A stretch of 64,000 nt of DNA from CAYNKA01 sp964397655. GTDB lineage: Bacteria; Spirochaetota; Spirochaetia; DTKZ01. Made by a program: the position numbers and the translations under genes. This document shows, piece after piece, positions 16,045 through 23,884 of this stretch (positions are counted from its first letter, which is position 1; each line of letters begins with the position of its first letter). The stretch spans positions 1 through 64,000 of the forward strand of contig CAYNKA010000010.1 in NCBI GenBank assembly GCA_964397655.1. Reading direction: 5' to 3'. Under the pieces are notes generated by a model that made no database searches, was not told the origin of the DNA, and worked only from the letters and a program-made list of their open reading frames with translations.

Positions 16045-18333
16045 TTGAAAAGACCGTGCGCACTGATCCTGCTCATCCTCGGAGCGGCGGCGAGCCTGTC
16101 CGGCGAGGTGTTTTTTTCCAATCTCCATCTTTCGAAGGACAACAGGCTCCTGTTTCAGGCGACGGCGGACATACCAGGGCACGACGAATTCCGGACCCTC
16201 TTCCTCACCGACGTGAAGAGCGGTTCGATACGCCAAATGACTTTTTTCCCGGAGGAGCTGCGATTCCTCCCGCAGACCGGCCAGGTCCAGATCCAGAACC
16301 GTTTCGGCGTGTTCCGCACCGACAAGGACCTCGCGAATCCCTCGCCCATAAGCCGTTTTCCGTCGTTCGTGACCGGAAAACAGGTCCAGACCGGCAAGAT
16401 AGCGCCGATTCAAGCCTCACCCGACGGAAGGTTCCTCCTCTACCTCGAACCAGCGTCATCCGCATACGGCGACCTCGTCCTTCTCGACATCGTGAGCGGA
16501 AAGACCGAGATCGTCTCGAAGCAGGTCGAACTCTCGGTTTCCGGACCCATGGCGGAGTGGTCGCCGAATTCCCAGTTCTTCATCTACGCCAAGACCGGAA
16601 GGCTCTTCTATTTCTCCCTCGACCAGTTCCTGAACGGCAGGCTCGTAGGCGAAAGCTACCGGAGCATCGGCGAAGGCGGCATGTCCAGCGTCAGATGGGG
16701 CAGGAACGGCGACCTGTATTACCTTTCCGGCACCCTCGTGTTCAGGATCATGGGGATCGAGCTCTTCACCCGGACCCTGTACCAGAACCTCATCCGCATC
16801 GGTCGGATCGCGGGAAAGATTCCCTACGAGTTCGATCCCAACTTCGACAGCTTCTGGATATCGCCCGACGGCGCGAAGATGCTGCTCAACGTCGGCGGAA
16901 GAAACGTTTTCCTCTATTACCTCCAGGCCGACGATTTTCTTTCCATCGGAAAAAACCTCTCCCTGCCCTACCTCTTCCTGCCCAGGAACACGATGATCAG
17001 GTCCGTGGCCTGGTCGAAGGACGACATGATAACCATTCTCGCGGCCGGCCTTTCGGGCGGCGGCGAGGTGTCCTCGGTTTTCCGCCTCGACCTGGGGGCG
17101 AAAGCGACCGCATTCACGAAAACCGACGAAACCGCGGTAACCAGGATCGAGCTGTCCCCGGACGAGACGAAGGCCGCTCTCCTCGATTCCGCCTCGGTCG
17201 TCTTCCGCGATTACAGGACCTGGAACGCGCTCAAGACCGTGGGCTACGAAAAGCCGGTCCACGCGGTCTGGACCAAGGAGAACGAACTCGTAGTCGGAGG
17301 AAGCTGGCTCGTCCAGTCGGTTTCGGCGGATACCGGCGAACTCAAGTTCATCTGCTTTTCGCAGCCGGAGGAGTACGGATTCAAGGGCAACGAAATCCAG
17401 ATACGGACGAGAAACGTCATGCGCAGGGCCGAGGGCCAGAGCCAGACGCTCTCCGCGCTCCCGGCGTTCGAGCCGGAACCGGCCGAGGTGGCCACGGGCG
17501 TATACCGGGTCTACCTCGAACCTCTCGCCTCGGGAAGCTACAGGAACCTCGTCATGGTGAGGAAGGTACAGAGCCCGGGGACCAATCCTCTGTTCACGCC
17601 GCCCGCAGTCCAGTACGAACCTTTCCCGGAAAAGGACGAGGCTCCCGACACCGTGAGCTTCTCCCACGGGTCCCGTATAAGAAGCAGGGAGGTGGCCTTC
17701 ACCTTCGACGCCATAGACTCGGTAGAGGGCCTCACGCGCATCCTCCACACCCTGAGTGAATACAAGATCAGGGCGACCTTCTTCGTCAACGGGGACTTCA
17801 TCCGCCGCAATCCGGGAGCGGTCAAGGAGATTGCCGACTCCGGTCACGAGGTGGGATCCCTCTTCTACACCTACTTCAACATGACGGATCCCCAGTTCCA
17901 GATCACCCCCGAGTTCATCAAGCAGGGCCTCGCCAGGAACGAGGACGATTATTTCGCCGTGACGGGCAAGGAGCTTTCCCTGCTCTGGCACGCTCCGTAT
18001 CATTTCGTAAGTTCCGACATCGTCAAGGCCTCCAAGGACATGAACTACGTCTACGTCGGAAGGGACGTGGACAGCCTCGACTGGGTGGTGAAACGCGACG
18101 ATTCGGGATTGAGCAGGCTCTACTTCCCCTCCGCGGACCTCGTGGAGAGGATTCTGAAGCAGAAGAAACCCGGTTCCATCATTTCCATGCGGATCGGAAA
18201 ACCGGGCGATTCCAAGGTCGGGTCCTGGAGGGACGACTACCTCTTCCAGAAACTCGACCTCCTCGTCAATCTCCTCGTATCCCGCGGCTACAGGATCGTG
18301 CCGGTTTCGGTGCTCCTGGACCGATCGCGGTGA
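16045..18333 (+). CDS. Beta-propeller / NodB-like (polysaccharide deacetylase fold) fusion, metal site lost
   Basis: A 762-residue exported protein. A signal peptide (about 1-20) is followed by about 500 residues of repeated beta-blade segments (SPDGRFLLYLEP, SPDGAKMLLNVGG, SPDETKAALLDS), a TolB/WD-like propeller. The C-terminal part has the NodB fold: VAFTFDAID near 551-559, IRATFFVNGDFI, SGHEVGSLFYTYF near 600-612, LLWHAPYHF near 646-654. The metal ligands of active deacetylases are absent: the second Asp of TFDD is Ala556 and both His of the HxxxH motif are replaced. The start is TTG at 16045; an ATG at 16025 is out of frame. The next gene is fliS. Confidence 0.8.
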   Translation: MKRPCALILLILGAAASLSGEVFFSNLHLSKDNRLLFQATADIPGHDEFRTLFLTDVKSGSIRQMTFFPEELRFLPQTGQVQIQNRFGVFRTDKDLANPSPISRFPSFVTGKQVQTGKIAPIQASPDGRFLLYLEPASSAYGDLVLLDIVSGKTEIVSKQVELSVSGPMAEWSPNSQFFIYAKTGRLFYFSLDQFLNGRLVGESYRSIGEGGMSSVRWGRNGDLYYLSGTLVFRIMGIELFTRTLYQNLIRIGRIAGKIPYEFDPNFDSFWISPDGAKMLLNVGGRNVFLYYLQADDFLSIGKNLSLPYLFLPRNTMIRSVAWSKDDMITILAAGLSGGGEVSSVFRLDLGAKATAFTKTDETAVTRIELSPDETKAALLDSASVVFRDYRTWNALKTVGYEKPVHAVWTKENELVVGGSWLVQSVSADTGELKFICFSQPEEYGFKGNEIQIRTRNVMRRAEGQSQTLSALPAFEPEPAEVATGVYRVYLEPLASGSYRNLVMVRKVQSPGTNPLFTPPAVQYEPFPEKDEAPDTVSFSHGSRIRSREVAFTFDAIDSVEGLTRILHTLSEYKIRATFFVNGDFIRRNPGAVKEIADSGHEVGSLFYTYFNMTDPQFQITPEFIKQGLARNEDDYFAVTGKELSLLWHAPYHFVSSDIVKASKDMNYVYVGRDVDSLDWVVKRDDSGLSRLYFPSADLVERILKQKKPGSIISMRIGKPGDSKVGSWRDDYLFQKLDLLVNLLVSRGYRIVPVSVLLDRSR

Positions 18334-18408
18334 GGGTTGCACGGGGGATCGAGGAAGGGGTATTATGCATGGTCCGGAGGCTTTTCGCGTGAAGGGAGGA
18401 AAAACATC

Positions 18409-18834
18409 TTGAACTCGTATCCGAATCCGCTCCGCGCCTACAAGGAAACGAAGGTTCGTACCGCCAGCCAGGGGAAGCTCATCGTCATGCTCTACGACGA
18501 GGCCCTCAAACAGCTGGATACGGCGATCAGCGGCTTGGAAGGCAGAACGAAACATCTCGACTCGATCCACAACGCGGTCCTGAAAGCCCAGGATGTGGTA
18601 ACGGAACTGATGGTCTCCCTCGATTTCGATCGCGGGGGCGAGATTGCGAAGAACCTGTTCAATCTCTACATGTTCTTCAACCGCCAGCTCATGGAGGCGA
18701 ACGTCCGGAAGGACACGGCCCCCATCAAGGACGTCCGACGCCTCATGGGGGACCTCAGGGAGGCATGGCTGCAGATCTCCAACGTGCAGGTCTCGGGCAA
18801 CACCGCGGGGCCGAACGTGAACATCGCGGGCTGA
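18409..18834 (+). CDS. fliS: Flagellin export chaperone FliS
   Basis: A 141-residue FliS. The family segments NPLRAYKETKVRTASQGKL and LIVMLYDEALKQL appear at the N-terminus, and NLFNLYMFFNRQLMEAN in the third helix. It binds flagellin C-termini in the cytoplasm and prevents early polymerisation. The start is TTG at 18409, supported by GGGAGGA 8 bases upstream and by the conserved N-terminus; an upstream in-frame ATG at 18337 would add 24 unlikely residues. The next gene begins 7 bases after the stop, so both are co-transcribed. Confidence 0.93.
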   Translation: MNSYPNPLRAYKETKVRTASQGKLIVMLYDEALKQLDTAISGLEGRTKHLDSIHNAVLKAQDVVTELMVSLDFDRGGEIAKNLFNLYMFFNRQLMEANVRKDTAPIKDVRRLMGDLREAWLQISNVQVSGNTAGPNVNIAG

Positions 18835-18841
18835 CGGCGAT

Positions 18842-19243
18842 ATGAAACGCAGCGATCTCATGGCCGCTCTCGAGGAGCGGCTTTTGTTTTATCGGGAGCT
18901 CATGAGGAACCTTTCCGAGGCGGTCCGCGACGAGGACGCCGAGAGGATCTCCGGCTACACCGAACTGGAAACCCTGGAAATCGCGAAGATCAACGCGCTG
19001 GGAAGGAGCCTGGAAGGTCTGCCCCGGCCCGCGGACGAGACCGAGATTGAGATGGTCCGGCTTCTCGAGCGAAGAATCGCCCAGGCATCCCGCACGGCGG
19101 GCGAGGCCTCGTCCCAGGCGAGGAAGCTTCTCACGGAGCGGATGGCCGATCTCGGGCGGCGCAGAACCGAGGCGAGACGGGCATCCGCAGGGGGGAACGA
19201 ATCGACCCAGCCCGCGCCGAGCTTCATCGACATCACGCTCTGA
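18842..19243 (+). CDS. Small helical protein downstream of fliS, possible FlgN/FliT-type chaperone
   Basis: A 133-residue, highly charged and predicted helical protein. It begins MKRSDLMAALEERLLFYRELM and continues as one or two long coils rich in Glu, Arg and Ala (LLERRIAQASRTAGEASSQARKLLTERM). It has no membrane segment or catalytic motif. Its length, helicity and place directly behind fliS resemble secondary flagellar chaperones (FlgN/FliT class), but I see no diagnostic motif, so the role is inferred from context. Confidence 0.6.
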   Translation: MKRSDLMAALEERLLFYRELMRNLSEAVRDEDAERISGYTELETLEIAKINALGRSLEGLPRPADETEIEMVRLLERRIAQASRTAGEASSQARKLLTERMADLGRRRTEARRASAGGNESTQPAPSFIDITL

Positions 19244-19288
19244 TCCGCATCGCTCCGGGAGCCCTGCCCTTTCGGACCTGCCTCTTCA

Positions 19289-20623
19289 TTACCTCCAGTC
19301 TTTCCTGAGCTCGTCGATGTAGACGAGCCGCTTCTCCGCAATGCTCGCGTTCGCGGCGATTCCCGTGAGGATCGACCAGGCGCCCGCTACGTGGTCGGCC
19401 CTGAGTCCGAAGGGATCGGCGTCGTTTCCGATGAACACGTCCCTGAGGAGCCTCCTGTCCGCGCCTCCGTGCCCTCCCTCGACTTCCTTCTCGAAGACGA
19501 TCCGCGAGGGTCTTCCCCAGTGCGGCCGCACGGTTATCACCGCCTCTTCCTTGATCTCGACCTCGCTGCCGTCCCTGACGTCCGGCCTGTTCTTGTCGCT
19601 TTCGCTTCCGGACACGTAGGACTTCTCCACGACCTCGTACTCGATCCGGCCCGAAGTGCCGTTGAAGGCGATGCGGAAACCCTCCCAGGGCGAGTAGGCG
19701 GTGAGATGATAGCTCATGGAGGCGCCGTTCCTGTAATTGACCACGAGGGCCATGTCGTCCTCGATGGAGATGCAGTCTCCGAACACGCTCTGGTCCCTCC
19801 GGTAGCCGTCCTCGTACTCGGCGTCCAGGTACAGGGCCTTCAGGTTGGGATCCTTCGAAAGGTCCAGGGCGAAGGGATCCCCCTCGGCGTTCGGATGCCC
19901 GGTCGCCCGGTCGTAGAATTTCTCCACTCCCCTGCCCTCCGCGTTCTCCCTGCCGTAGAATTTGAGGGCGCCCGATGCGTAGACGCTTTCAGGCTTGGAA
20001 TCGAGCCACCAGTTCACGAGGTCGAAGTGGTGCGTCGCCTTGTGCACCATGAGGCCGCCCGAGTTCTTCTTGTCCCTGTGCCAGCGCCGGAAATAATCCG
20101 CTCCGTGCCTGGTGTCGAGAAGCCATTCGAAGTGGACGGAGAGGACCTTGCCCACAGCGCCGTCCATGAGGAGTTCCTTGATGCGCGTGTTCCGGGGCGC
20201 GTACCGATAGTTGAAGGTGACTCTGAGCTTCCTTCCGGTTCGCTTGACCGCGTCGAGGATGGCTGCGCAGCGTTCGGCGGTGATCGTCATCGGTTTTTCG
20301 GTGATCGCGTCGCAGCCCGCTTCCATGGCGCGGATGATGTATTCGTGGTGGGTCCTGTCCATGCTCGTCACGATGAGGACGTCCACACGGTTCTTCTTCA
20401 GCATCGTCTCGAGTTCGGCCGGGGCGTAGGTCGGCAGGGCCTTGTGTTTGAACTGCTCCACGAGGCAGGAGTTCGTGTAATTCATCCGCGTCCGGTTCGT
20501 GTCGCAGAGCGCGACGAGCTCGCCGTGTTTCCTGTACTCCTCGTCCGCCAGCGCCGCCCAGTACATCCTGGACCTGCTTCCGAGGCCGATGATCGCGTAT
20601 CGTTTCCTGGTCTTCGAAGCCAT
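19289..20623 (-). CDS. Gfo/Idh/MocA family oxidoreductase
   Basis: A 444-residue NAD(P)-dependent sugar oxidoreductase. The N-terminal Rossmann segment is YAIIGLGSRSRMYW, followed by EKPMTITAERC with the EKP motif, and the C-terminal dimer domain includes MVHKATHHFDLVNWWL with the catalytic His region. It is longer than the usual 330-390 residues because of insertions such as the aspartate-rich stretch after GREN. The start ATG 20623 has AAGGAG upstream; the frame is open further back but without a start signal. Likely a cyclitol or sugar dehydrogenase; substrate unknown. Convergent with the flagellar genes. Confidence 0.88.
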   Translation of the reverse strand: MASKTRKRYAIIGLGSRSRMYWAALADEEYRKHGELVALCDTNRTRMNYTNSCLVEQFKHKALPTYAPAELETMLKKNRVDVLIVTSMDRTHHEYIIRAMEAGCDAITEKPMTITAERCAAILDAVKRTGRKLRVTFNYRYAPRNTRIKELLMDGAVGKVLSVHFEWLLDTRHGADYFRRWHRDKKNSGGLMVHKATHHFDLVNWWLDSKPESVYASGALKFYGRENAEGRGVEKFYDRATGHPNAEGDPFALDLSKDPNLKALYLDAEYEDGYRRDQSVFGDCISIEDDMALVVNYRNGASMSYHLTAYSPWEGFRIAFNGTSGRIEYEVVEKSYVSGSESDKNRPDVRDGSEVEIKEEAVITVRPHWGRPSRIVFEKEVEGGHGGADRRLLRDVFIGNDADPFGLRADHVAGAWSILTGIAANASIAEKRLVYIDELRKDWR

Positions 20624-20742
20624 GATTCCGTTCTCCTTCGGGCGAATCCCCGGCCCGATCTTAGCCTTCCGACCCCCCGAAAAGGAATGTCGAATTCGGA
20701 CAGGGAATGCACAAATTCGCACATAAAACGGCCGAAGGACGG

Positions 20743-22050
20743 TCAGTGCCGGTGATCCGGTTCTTGCCCGATCCTCTTCACGAGGAGCTTGTCGATCCGG
20801 TTCCCGTCCATGTCCATGATCTCGAAAAGGAGTCCCTGCCATTCGAACATCTCGGCCGCCTGAGGTATCCTGCCGAGAATGGTGAGGGCGAAACCCGCCA
20901 CCGTATGGAATTCCATCTCCTCTTCGGGATAGGCCTCGAGGAATTCGAAGAATTTGTCCGCCGGGTAGTAGCCGTCCACGAGATAGGAGCCGTCTTCCCG
21001 CTTCAGGATCTCCGGCTCGTCCGAGGCGCCTTTCATCTTGATTTCTCCCAGGATCGCCTCGGCGAGATCGACGAACGTGACCATGCCCTCGATGCCGCCG
21101 TATTCATCCACGACGAAAATGGCCTTTACGTTGCTTTCCCGCAGGATGGAAAAAACCTTGAGGGAGTTGGCCGACTCCGGCATCATGAGGGGCTTCTTCA
21201 TGTAATCCCTGAAATTCGAGTAGGTCCCAACTGCGACGGCATGGATGAGGTCGAAGGTCTGGATGACGCCGACCATGTCGTCGAGACTCGACTCGCACAC
21301 CGGGAAGACCCTGACGTGGGGGTTTTCCAGGACGATGCTCTTAACTTCCTCGGGCGTCGAGTCTAGTTTTATGATCTTCAATTCGGTCCTCGGGGTCATG
21401 AAGGCGCTTATCCTCTTGTCTCCCACGTAGAGAACCCCTTCGACCACGTCCATTTCGCGCTTGTCGAAAACGCCCGCCTCGGTTCCCTGGGCCATCAGCA
21501 CCCTGAATTCCTCCTCCGTCACCGGAGGCTCGTCCGAGGGCTCGACTCCGAGGACCTTGAGCACGAACTCCGTTGTCGTCGTGAGCAGGCGCACGATCGG
21601 GGCGAAGACGATCGCGAGGAACCGCATGGGAATGACCATGAATGCCGCGATGGGCTCCGGCCTGAGGAGAGCCATCCGTTTCGGCACGAGCTCGCCGAAG
21701 ACGACCGAGACGAATGTCGTCCCGAGGACGACGATCACGATGGAGAGGACCTCGGCACGGGAAGCGAGCCAGGGAACGGATTCGAGGACGTTCCGCAGAG
21801 ACCTCGCGAGCGTCGCCTCGCCGAAGGCTCCCGCCAGAATTCCGATGAGCGTGATTCCGATCTGGATGGTGGAGAGGAACCGGCCCGGCGACTCGGCAGT
21901 CTTCAGCGCCAGCCTATAATTGTACTTCCCCTTATCGGCCTTCTCCTTGAGCCTCGCCTTCCGAGACGAGACCACGGCCATCTCAGAAAGCGAGAAGACG
22001 CCGTTTATGACTATGAGAACCACGAGAATGAGAAATCCCTGAGCGAGCAT
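20743..22050 (-). CDS. CorC/HlyC-type membrane protein (DUF21-CBS-CorC_HlyC)
   Basis: A 435-residue membrane protein. The CNNM/DUF21 domain with about four helices occupies residues 1-190 (LIVINGVFSLSEMAVVSSRK, IQIGITLIGILAGAFGE, VVFGELVPKRMAL). A paired CBS domain follows at about 205-330 (MTPRTELKIIKLD, FVVDEYGGIEGMVTFVD). The C-terminal CorC_HlyC transporter-associated domain is at about 345-430. This family includes proteins of magnesium/cobalt efflux and ions in general; the old name hemolysin is misleading. ACGGAGG precedes the ATG. Transported ion not determinable here. Confidence 0.9.
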   Translation of the reverse strand: MLAQGFLILVVLIVINGVFSLSEMAVVSSRKARLKEKADKGKYNYRLALKTAESPGRFLSTIQIGITLIGILAGAFGEATLARSLRNVLESVPWLASRAEVLSIVIVVLGTTFVSVVFGELVPKRMALLRPEPIAAFMVIPMRFLAIVFAPIVRLLTTTTEFVLKVLGVEPSDEPPVTEEEFRVLMAQGTEAGVFDKREMDVVEGVLYVGDKRISAFMTPRTELKIIKLDSTPEEVKSIVLENPHVRVFPVCESSLDDMVGVIQTFDLIHAVAVGTYSNFRDYMKKPLMMPESANSLKVFSILRESNVKAIFVVDEYGGIEGMVTFVDLAEAILGEIKMKGASDEPEILKREDGSYLVDGYYPADKFFEFLEAYPEEEMEFHTVAGFALTILGRIPQAAEMFEWQGLLFEIMDMDGNRIDKLLVKRIGQEPDHRH

Positions 22051-22086
22051 ACGGCCTCCGTCTCAGTTATAACCGATTTCAGCCGA

Positions 22087-22188
22087 TTATCCTATCAGTT
22101 TCGCACCAGTAGCGGCGGCTCCGCAATGCCTTCCGAGAAGTTCCGCGAGCCTCATCGCGCAGGCATCGAGTTCATCATGATGTTCCAC
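22087..22188 (-). CDS. Possible small ORF (33 residues) between LysM terminator and the CorC-type gene
   Basis: A 33-codon frame starting with GTG at 22188 and ending TAA at 22087-22089. It has AGGAGG 8 bases before the GTG, a strong ribosome binding site that has no other gene to serve. The peptide is charged in its first half (HHDELDAC) and ends GAAATGAKLIG. It lies just beyond the terminator of the LysM gene and 36 bases before the CorC-type gene. It may be a real small protein, a leader peptide or chance. I do not recognise it. Confidence 0.25.
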   Translation of the reverse strand: MEHHDELDACAMRLAELLGRHCGAAATGAKLIG

Positions 22189-22204
22189 CGCGGAAGCCTC
22201 CTCG

Positions 22205-22237
22205 AAAAAAAAGCCGCCCGGAATGACCGGACGGCTT
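22205..22237 (-). terminator. Rho-independent terminator of the lipoprotein/LysM operon
   Basis: On the minus strand an 11-base stem with one mismatch (AAGCCGTCCGG / CCGGGCGGCTT) is followed by a run of eight T. It lies about 40 bases behind the LysM gene. Confidence 0.85.
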
Positions 22238-22246
22238 CGATCGCTC

Positions 22247-22270
22247 ACGCGCCGGAATGCTCCGGCGCGT
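22247..22270 (-). other. Perfect 10-bp hairpin in the 3' UTR of the LysM gene
   Basis: ACGCGCCGGA and TCCGGCGCGT are perfectly complementary around a 4-base loop. It begins 6 bases behind the LysM stop and just before the terminator. It has no T run and probably protects the message end. Confidence 0.6.
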
Positions 22271-22276
22271 CGCACG

Positions 22277-23011
22277 TCACTTCGGTGGCTGCCATTCTCC
22301 CGAGCGGTTCTCCCCCGGCAGGTTGGGGATCTTGAGCTTCAAGCCGGGAAGGATGAGATGAGGATTGTCGGGGTTGGGCAGGATGCTCTTGTTCGCTTCG
22401 TAGATCTTGGGCCATTTCCACGGATCGCCGTAGATGAAATCGTATTCGGCTATTCTCCAGAAGCAGTCTCGCCTGCCGGGGATGAGCCTCACGGTGTAGT
22501 ATTCGGGCTTGGCCGAGCCGCTCGGGGCCGGCTGATTCTTGTCGGGCGTCGCCACGGAGTCCATCGACTTGAGGACGGGCTGGATGTCCTTGAGGGCCTC
22601 GAGCACGGCGCGCGAGCCGTCGATGCTCGCCTGATACGAGGCGCTCTTCCACGAGCTTTCCGCAATCTCCATGGAAGCGGTCGCGGCCTTGTAGGCGTCC
22701 GGATAATTGTCCTTCGCGTTGATGAAGTCGGCGTATTTCATCCTGTCGGAAGCCCTGTTCTTGAGATTGTAGGCTATGTACCGGAGACGCTCCTTCTCCG
22801 CGAATTCCCGCGCCTTCTTGAACTGATCCTGGGCGAGATTGGAATATTCCACCGACTTGTCGTAATCCCCGTCGCTGAAGGCCTGCTTCGCGAGGTTCTG
22901 ATACTCGAGACCTTTCCGATAATCGGGGTTGTCCATGAGGTTCTGAGAAAAAACTGACAGGGCGGAAAACAGGAATCCCGCCGTAAGGAGAAAAATCAGG
23001 AACTTTTTCAC
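22277..23011 (-). CDS. Exported LysM-domain protein
   Basis: A 244-residue protein with a signal peptide (MKKFLIFLLTAGFLFSALS, cleavage near VFSQ). A helical, tetratricopeptide-like region (about 25-135) carries repeats such as KQAFSDGDYDKSVEYSNLA. After a Pro/Ser/Ala linker comes a C-terminal LysM-type domain (YYTVRLIPGRRDCFWRIAE ... NPHLILPGLKLKIP, about 175-235), which should bind peptidoglycan. It is the second gene of an operon with the lipoprotein upstream (ATGA overlap). A periplasmic structural protein linking envelope layers is likely. Confidence 0.8.
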   Translation of the reverse strand: MKKFLIFLLTAGFLFSALSVFSQNLMDNPDYRKGLEYQNLAKQAFSDGDYDKSVEYSNLAQDQFKKAREFAEKERLRYIAYNLKNRASDRMKYADFINAKDNYPDAYKAATASMEIAESSWKSASYQASIDGSRAVLEALKDIQPVLKSMDSVATPDKNQPAPSGSAKPEYYTVRLIPGRRDCFWRIAEYDFIYGDPWKWPKIYEANKSILPNPDNPHLILPGLKLKIPNLPGENRSGEWQPPK

Positions 23012-23688
23012 GGTTTCGCCCCCTGTTTCTGGTTTCCTTCGATTTCTTTCGACACTTCCTTGATGACCTGTTCGGTCGAGGTCTGGTCGGAAGCCGTCTT
23101 CCTGAGCGAATCGTCGGCCTTGGTCCGCTTCGCCTTGGCGATCTCGTAGCTTTCGTTGTATGCCTCGATGGAAGTTCCGGAAGCCTCCCAGGCCTCGAGG
23201 TATTTCTTTTCGGCGAAGAGAGCTTCAGCTTCCTTCCATTTCGCCTCGCCGATGCCGTACTTCTCGGACGCGGCCCGCGCGGCCTTCTCCTGGTCGGCCT
23301 TCTTCTTGGCGGTGTCCCGCTCAACGCTCCTGTCCCTCGTTTTCTGGGAAACAGCGGTCTCGATGACCGAGTTGTAGTTCGCAGCAGCCCCATCGAGGAG
23401 CTCTTTCGCCTTCTTGTTGTCCTTTCCGTAGACGTCCTTCCCGGCTTTCAGGGAATCGTTCCCCTTCTGATAGTCCTCGGGCTTGGCCGACGCGAGTCCG
23501 TACTTGTCGATGGCCTCCTTGAGGGATTCGGCCTTCTTCAGTTCGGCCTCGGGTTTCGGCACTTCGACGACAGCAGGAGCGGCGGATTTTTCCACCGGCG
23601 GCTTCTCGGTCGGCGCCGGAGCCGATGCGCAGGATACCGCGAAAAGAAAGGCCGCCAGACAAAGCAAGCATGCAAGGCTTTTTTTCAT
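23008..23688 (-). CDS. Coiled-coil lipoprotein with internal duplication
   Basis: A 226-residue lipoprotein: signal peptide with lipobox FAVSC, then a Pro/Ala/Glu linker. The mature part is helical, rich in Lys, Glu and Ala, and seems internally duplicated: IDKYGLASAKPEDYQKG and SEKYGIGEAKWKEAEAL begin two related units. GGAGG lies 5 bases before the ATG at 23688. The stop overlaps the start of the LysM gene (ATGA), so the two proteins are made together and probably work together in the periplasm. No catalytic motif. Function unknown. Confidence 0.78.
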   Translation of the reverse strand: MKKSLACLLCLAAFLFAVSCASAPAPTEKPPVEKSAAPAVVEVPKPEAELKKAESLKEAIDKYGLASAKPEDYQKGNDSLKAGKDVYGKDNKKAKELLDGAAANYNSVIETAVSQKTRDRSVERDTAKKKADQEKAARAASEKYGIGEAKWKEAEALFAEKKYLEAWEASGTSIEAYNESYEIAKAKRTKADDSLRKTASDQTSTEQVIKEVSKEIEGNQKQGAKP

Positions 23689-23871
23689 GAGTACCTCCAG
23701 ATTACGCGAGAGACGCTCCCCCGTCGGCGGAAACGGACTCTCTTTAATGAAAATCATACCACCTCGGATGTCCGTCTTCAAGCTAAAAACGATTTTCGCG
23801 GAATCTTCGCGATCATTCGGCCGTTTTTCGTCGTCGAACCAGCCGCTCTGGCGGTTTTTCGCGTATTTCGC

Positions 23872-23877
23872 TATAGT
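23872..23877 (+). promoter_or_regulatory. -10 box directly upstream of the Rsm22-like gene
   Basis: TATAGT ends 7 bases before the ATG at 23885 and no ribosome binding site is present. The -35 region is poor (TGGCGG at 23849-23854). Confidence 0.4.
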
Positions 23878-23884
23878 CCGACTC

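Noticed and set aside
16456..18861. An 801-codon minus-strand frame opposite the propeller/NodB-like gene and fliS
   Set aside because: It runs across two recognisable genes and has no motif, start signal or domain of its own.
22087..22275. A longer minus-strand frame of 62 codons through the LysM terminator
   Set aside because: Its first half is the terminator and hairpin of the LysM gene. Only the part behind the AGGAGG site is kept, as a doubtful small ORF.
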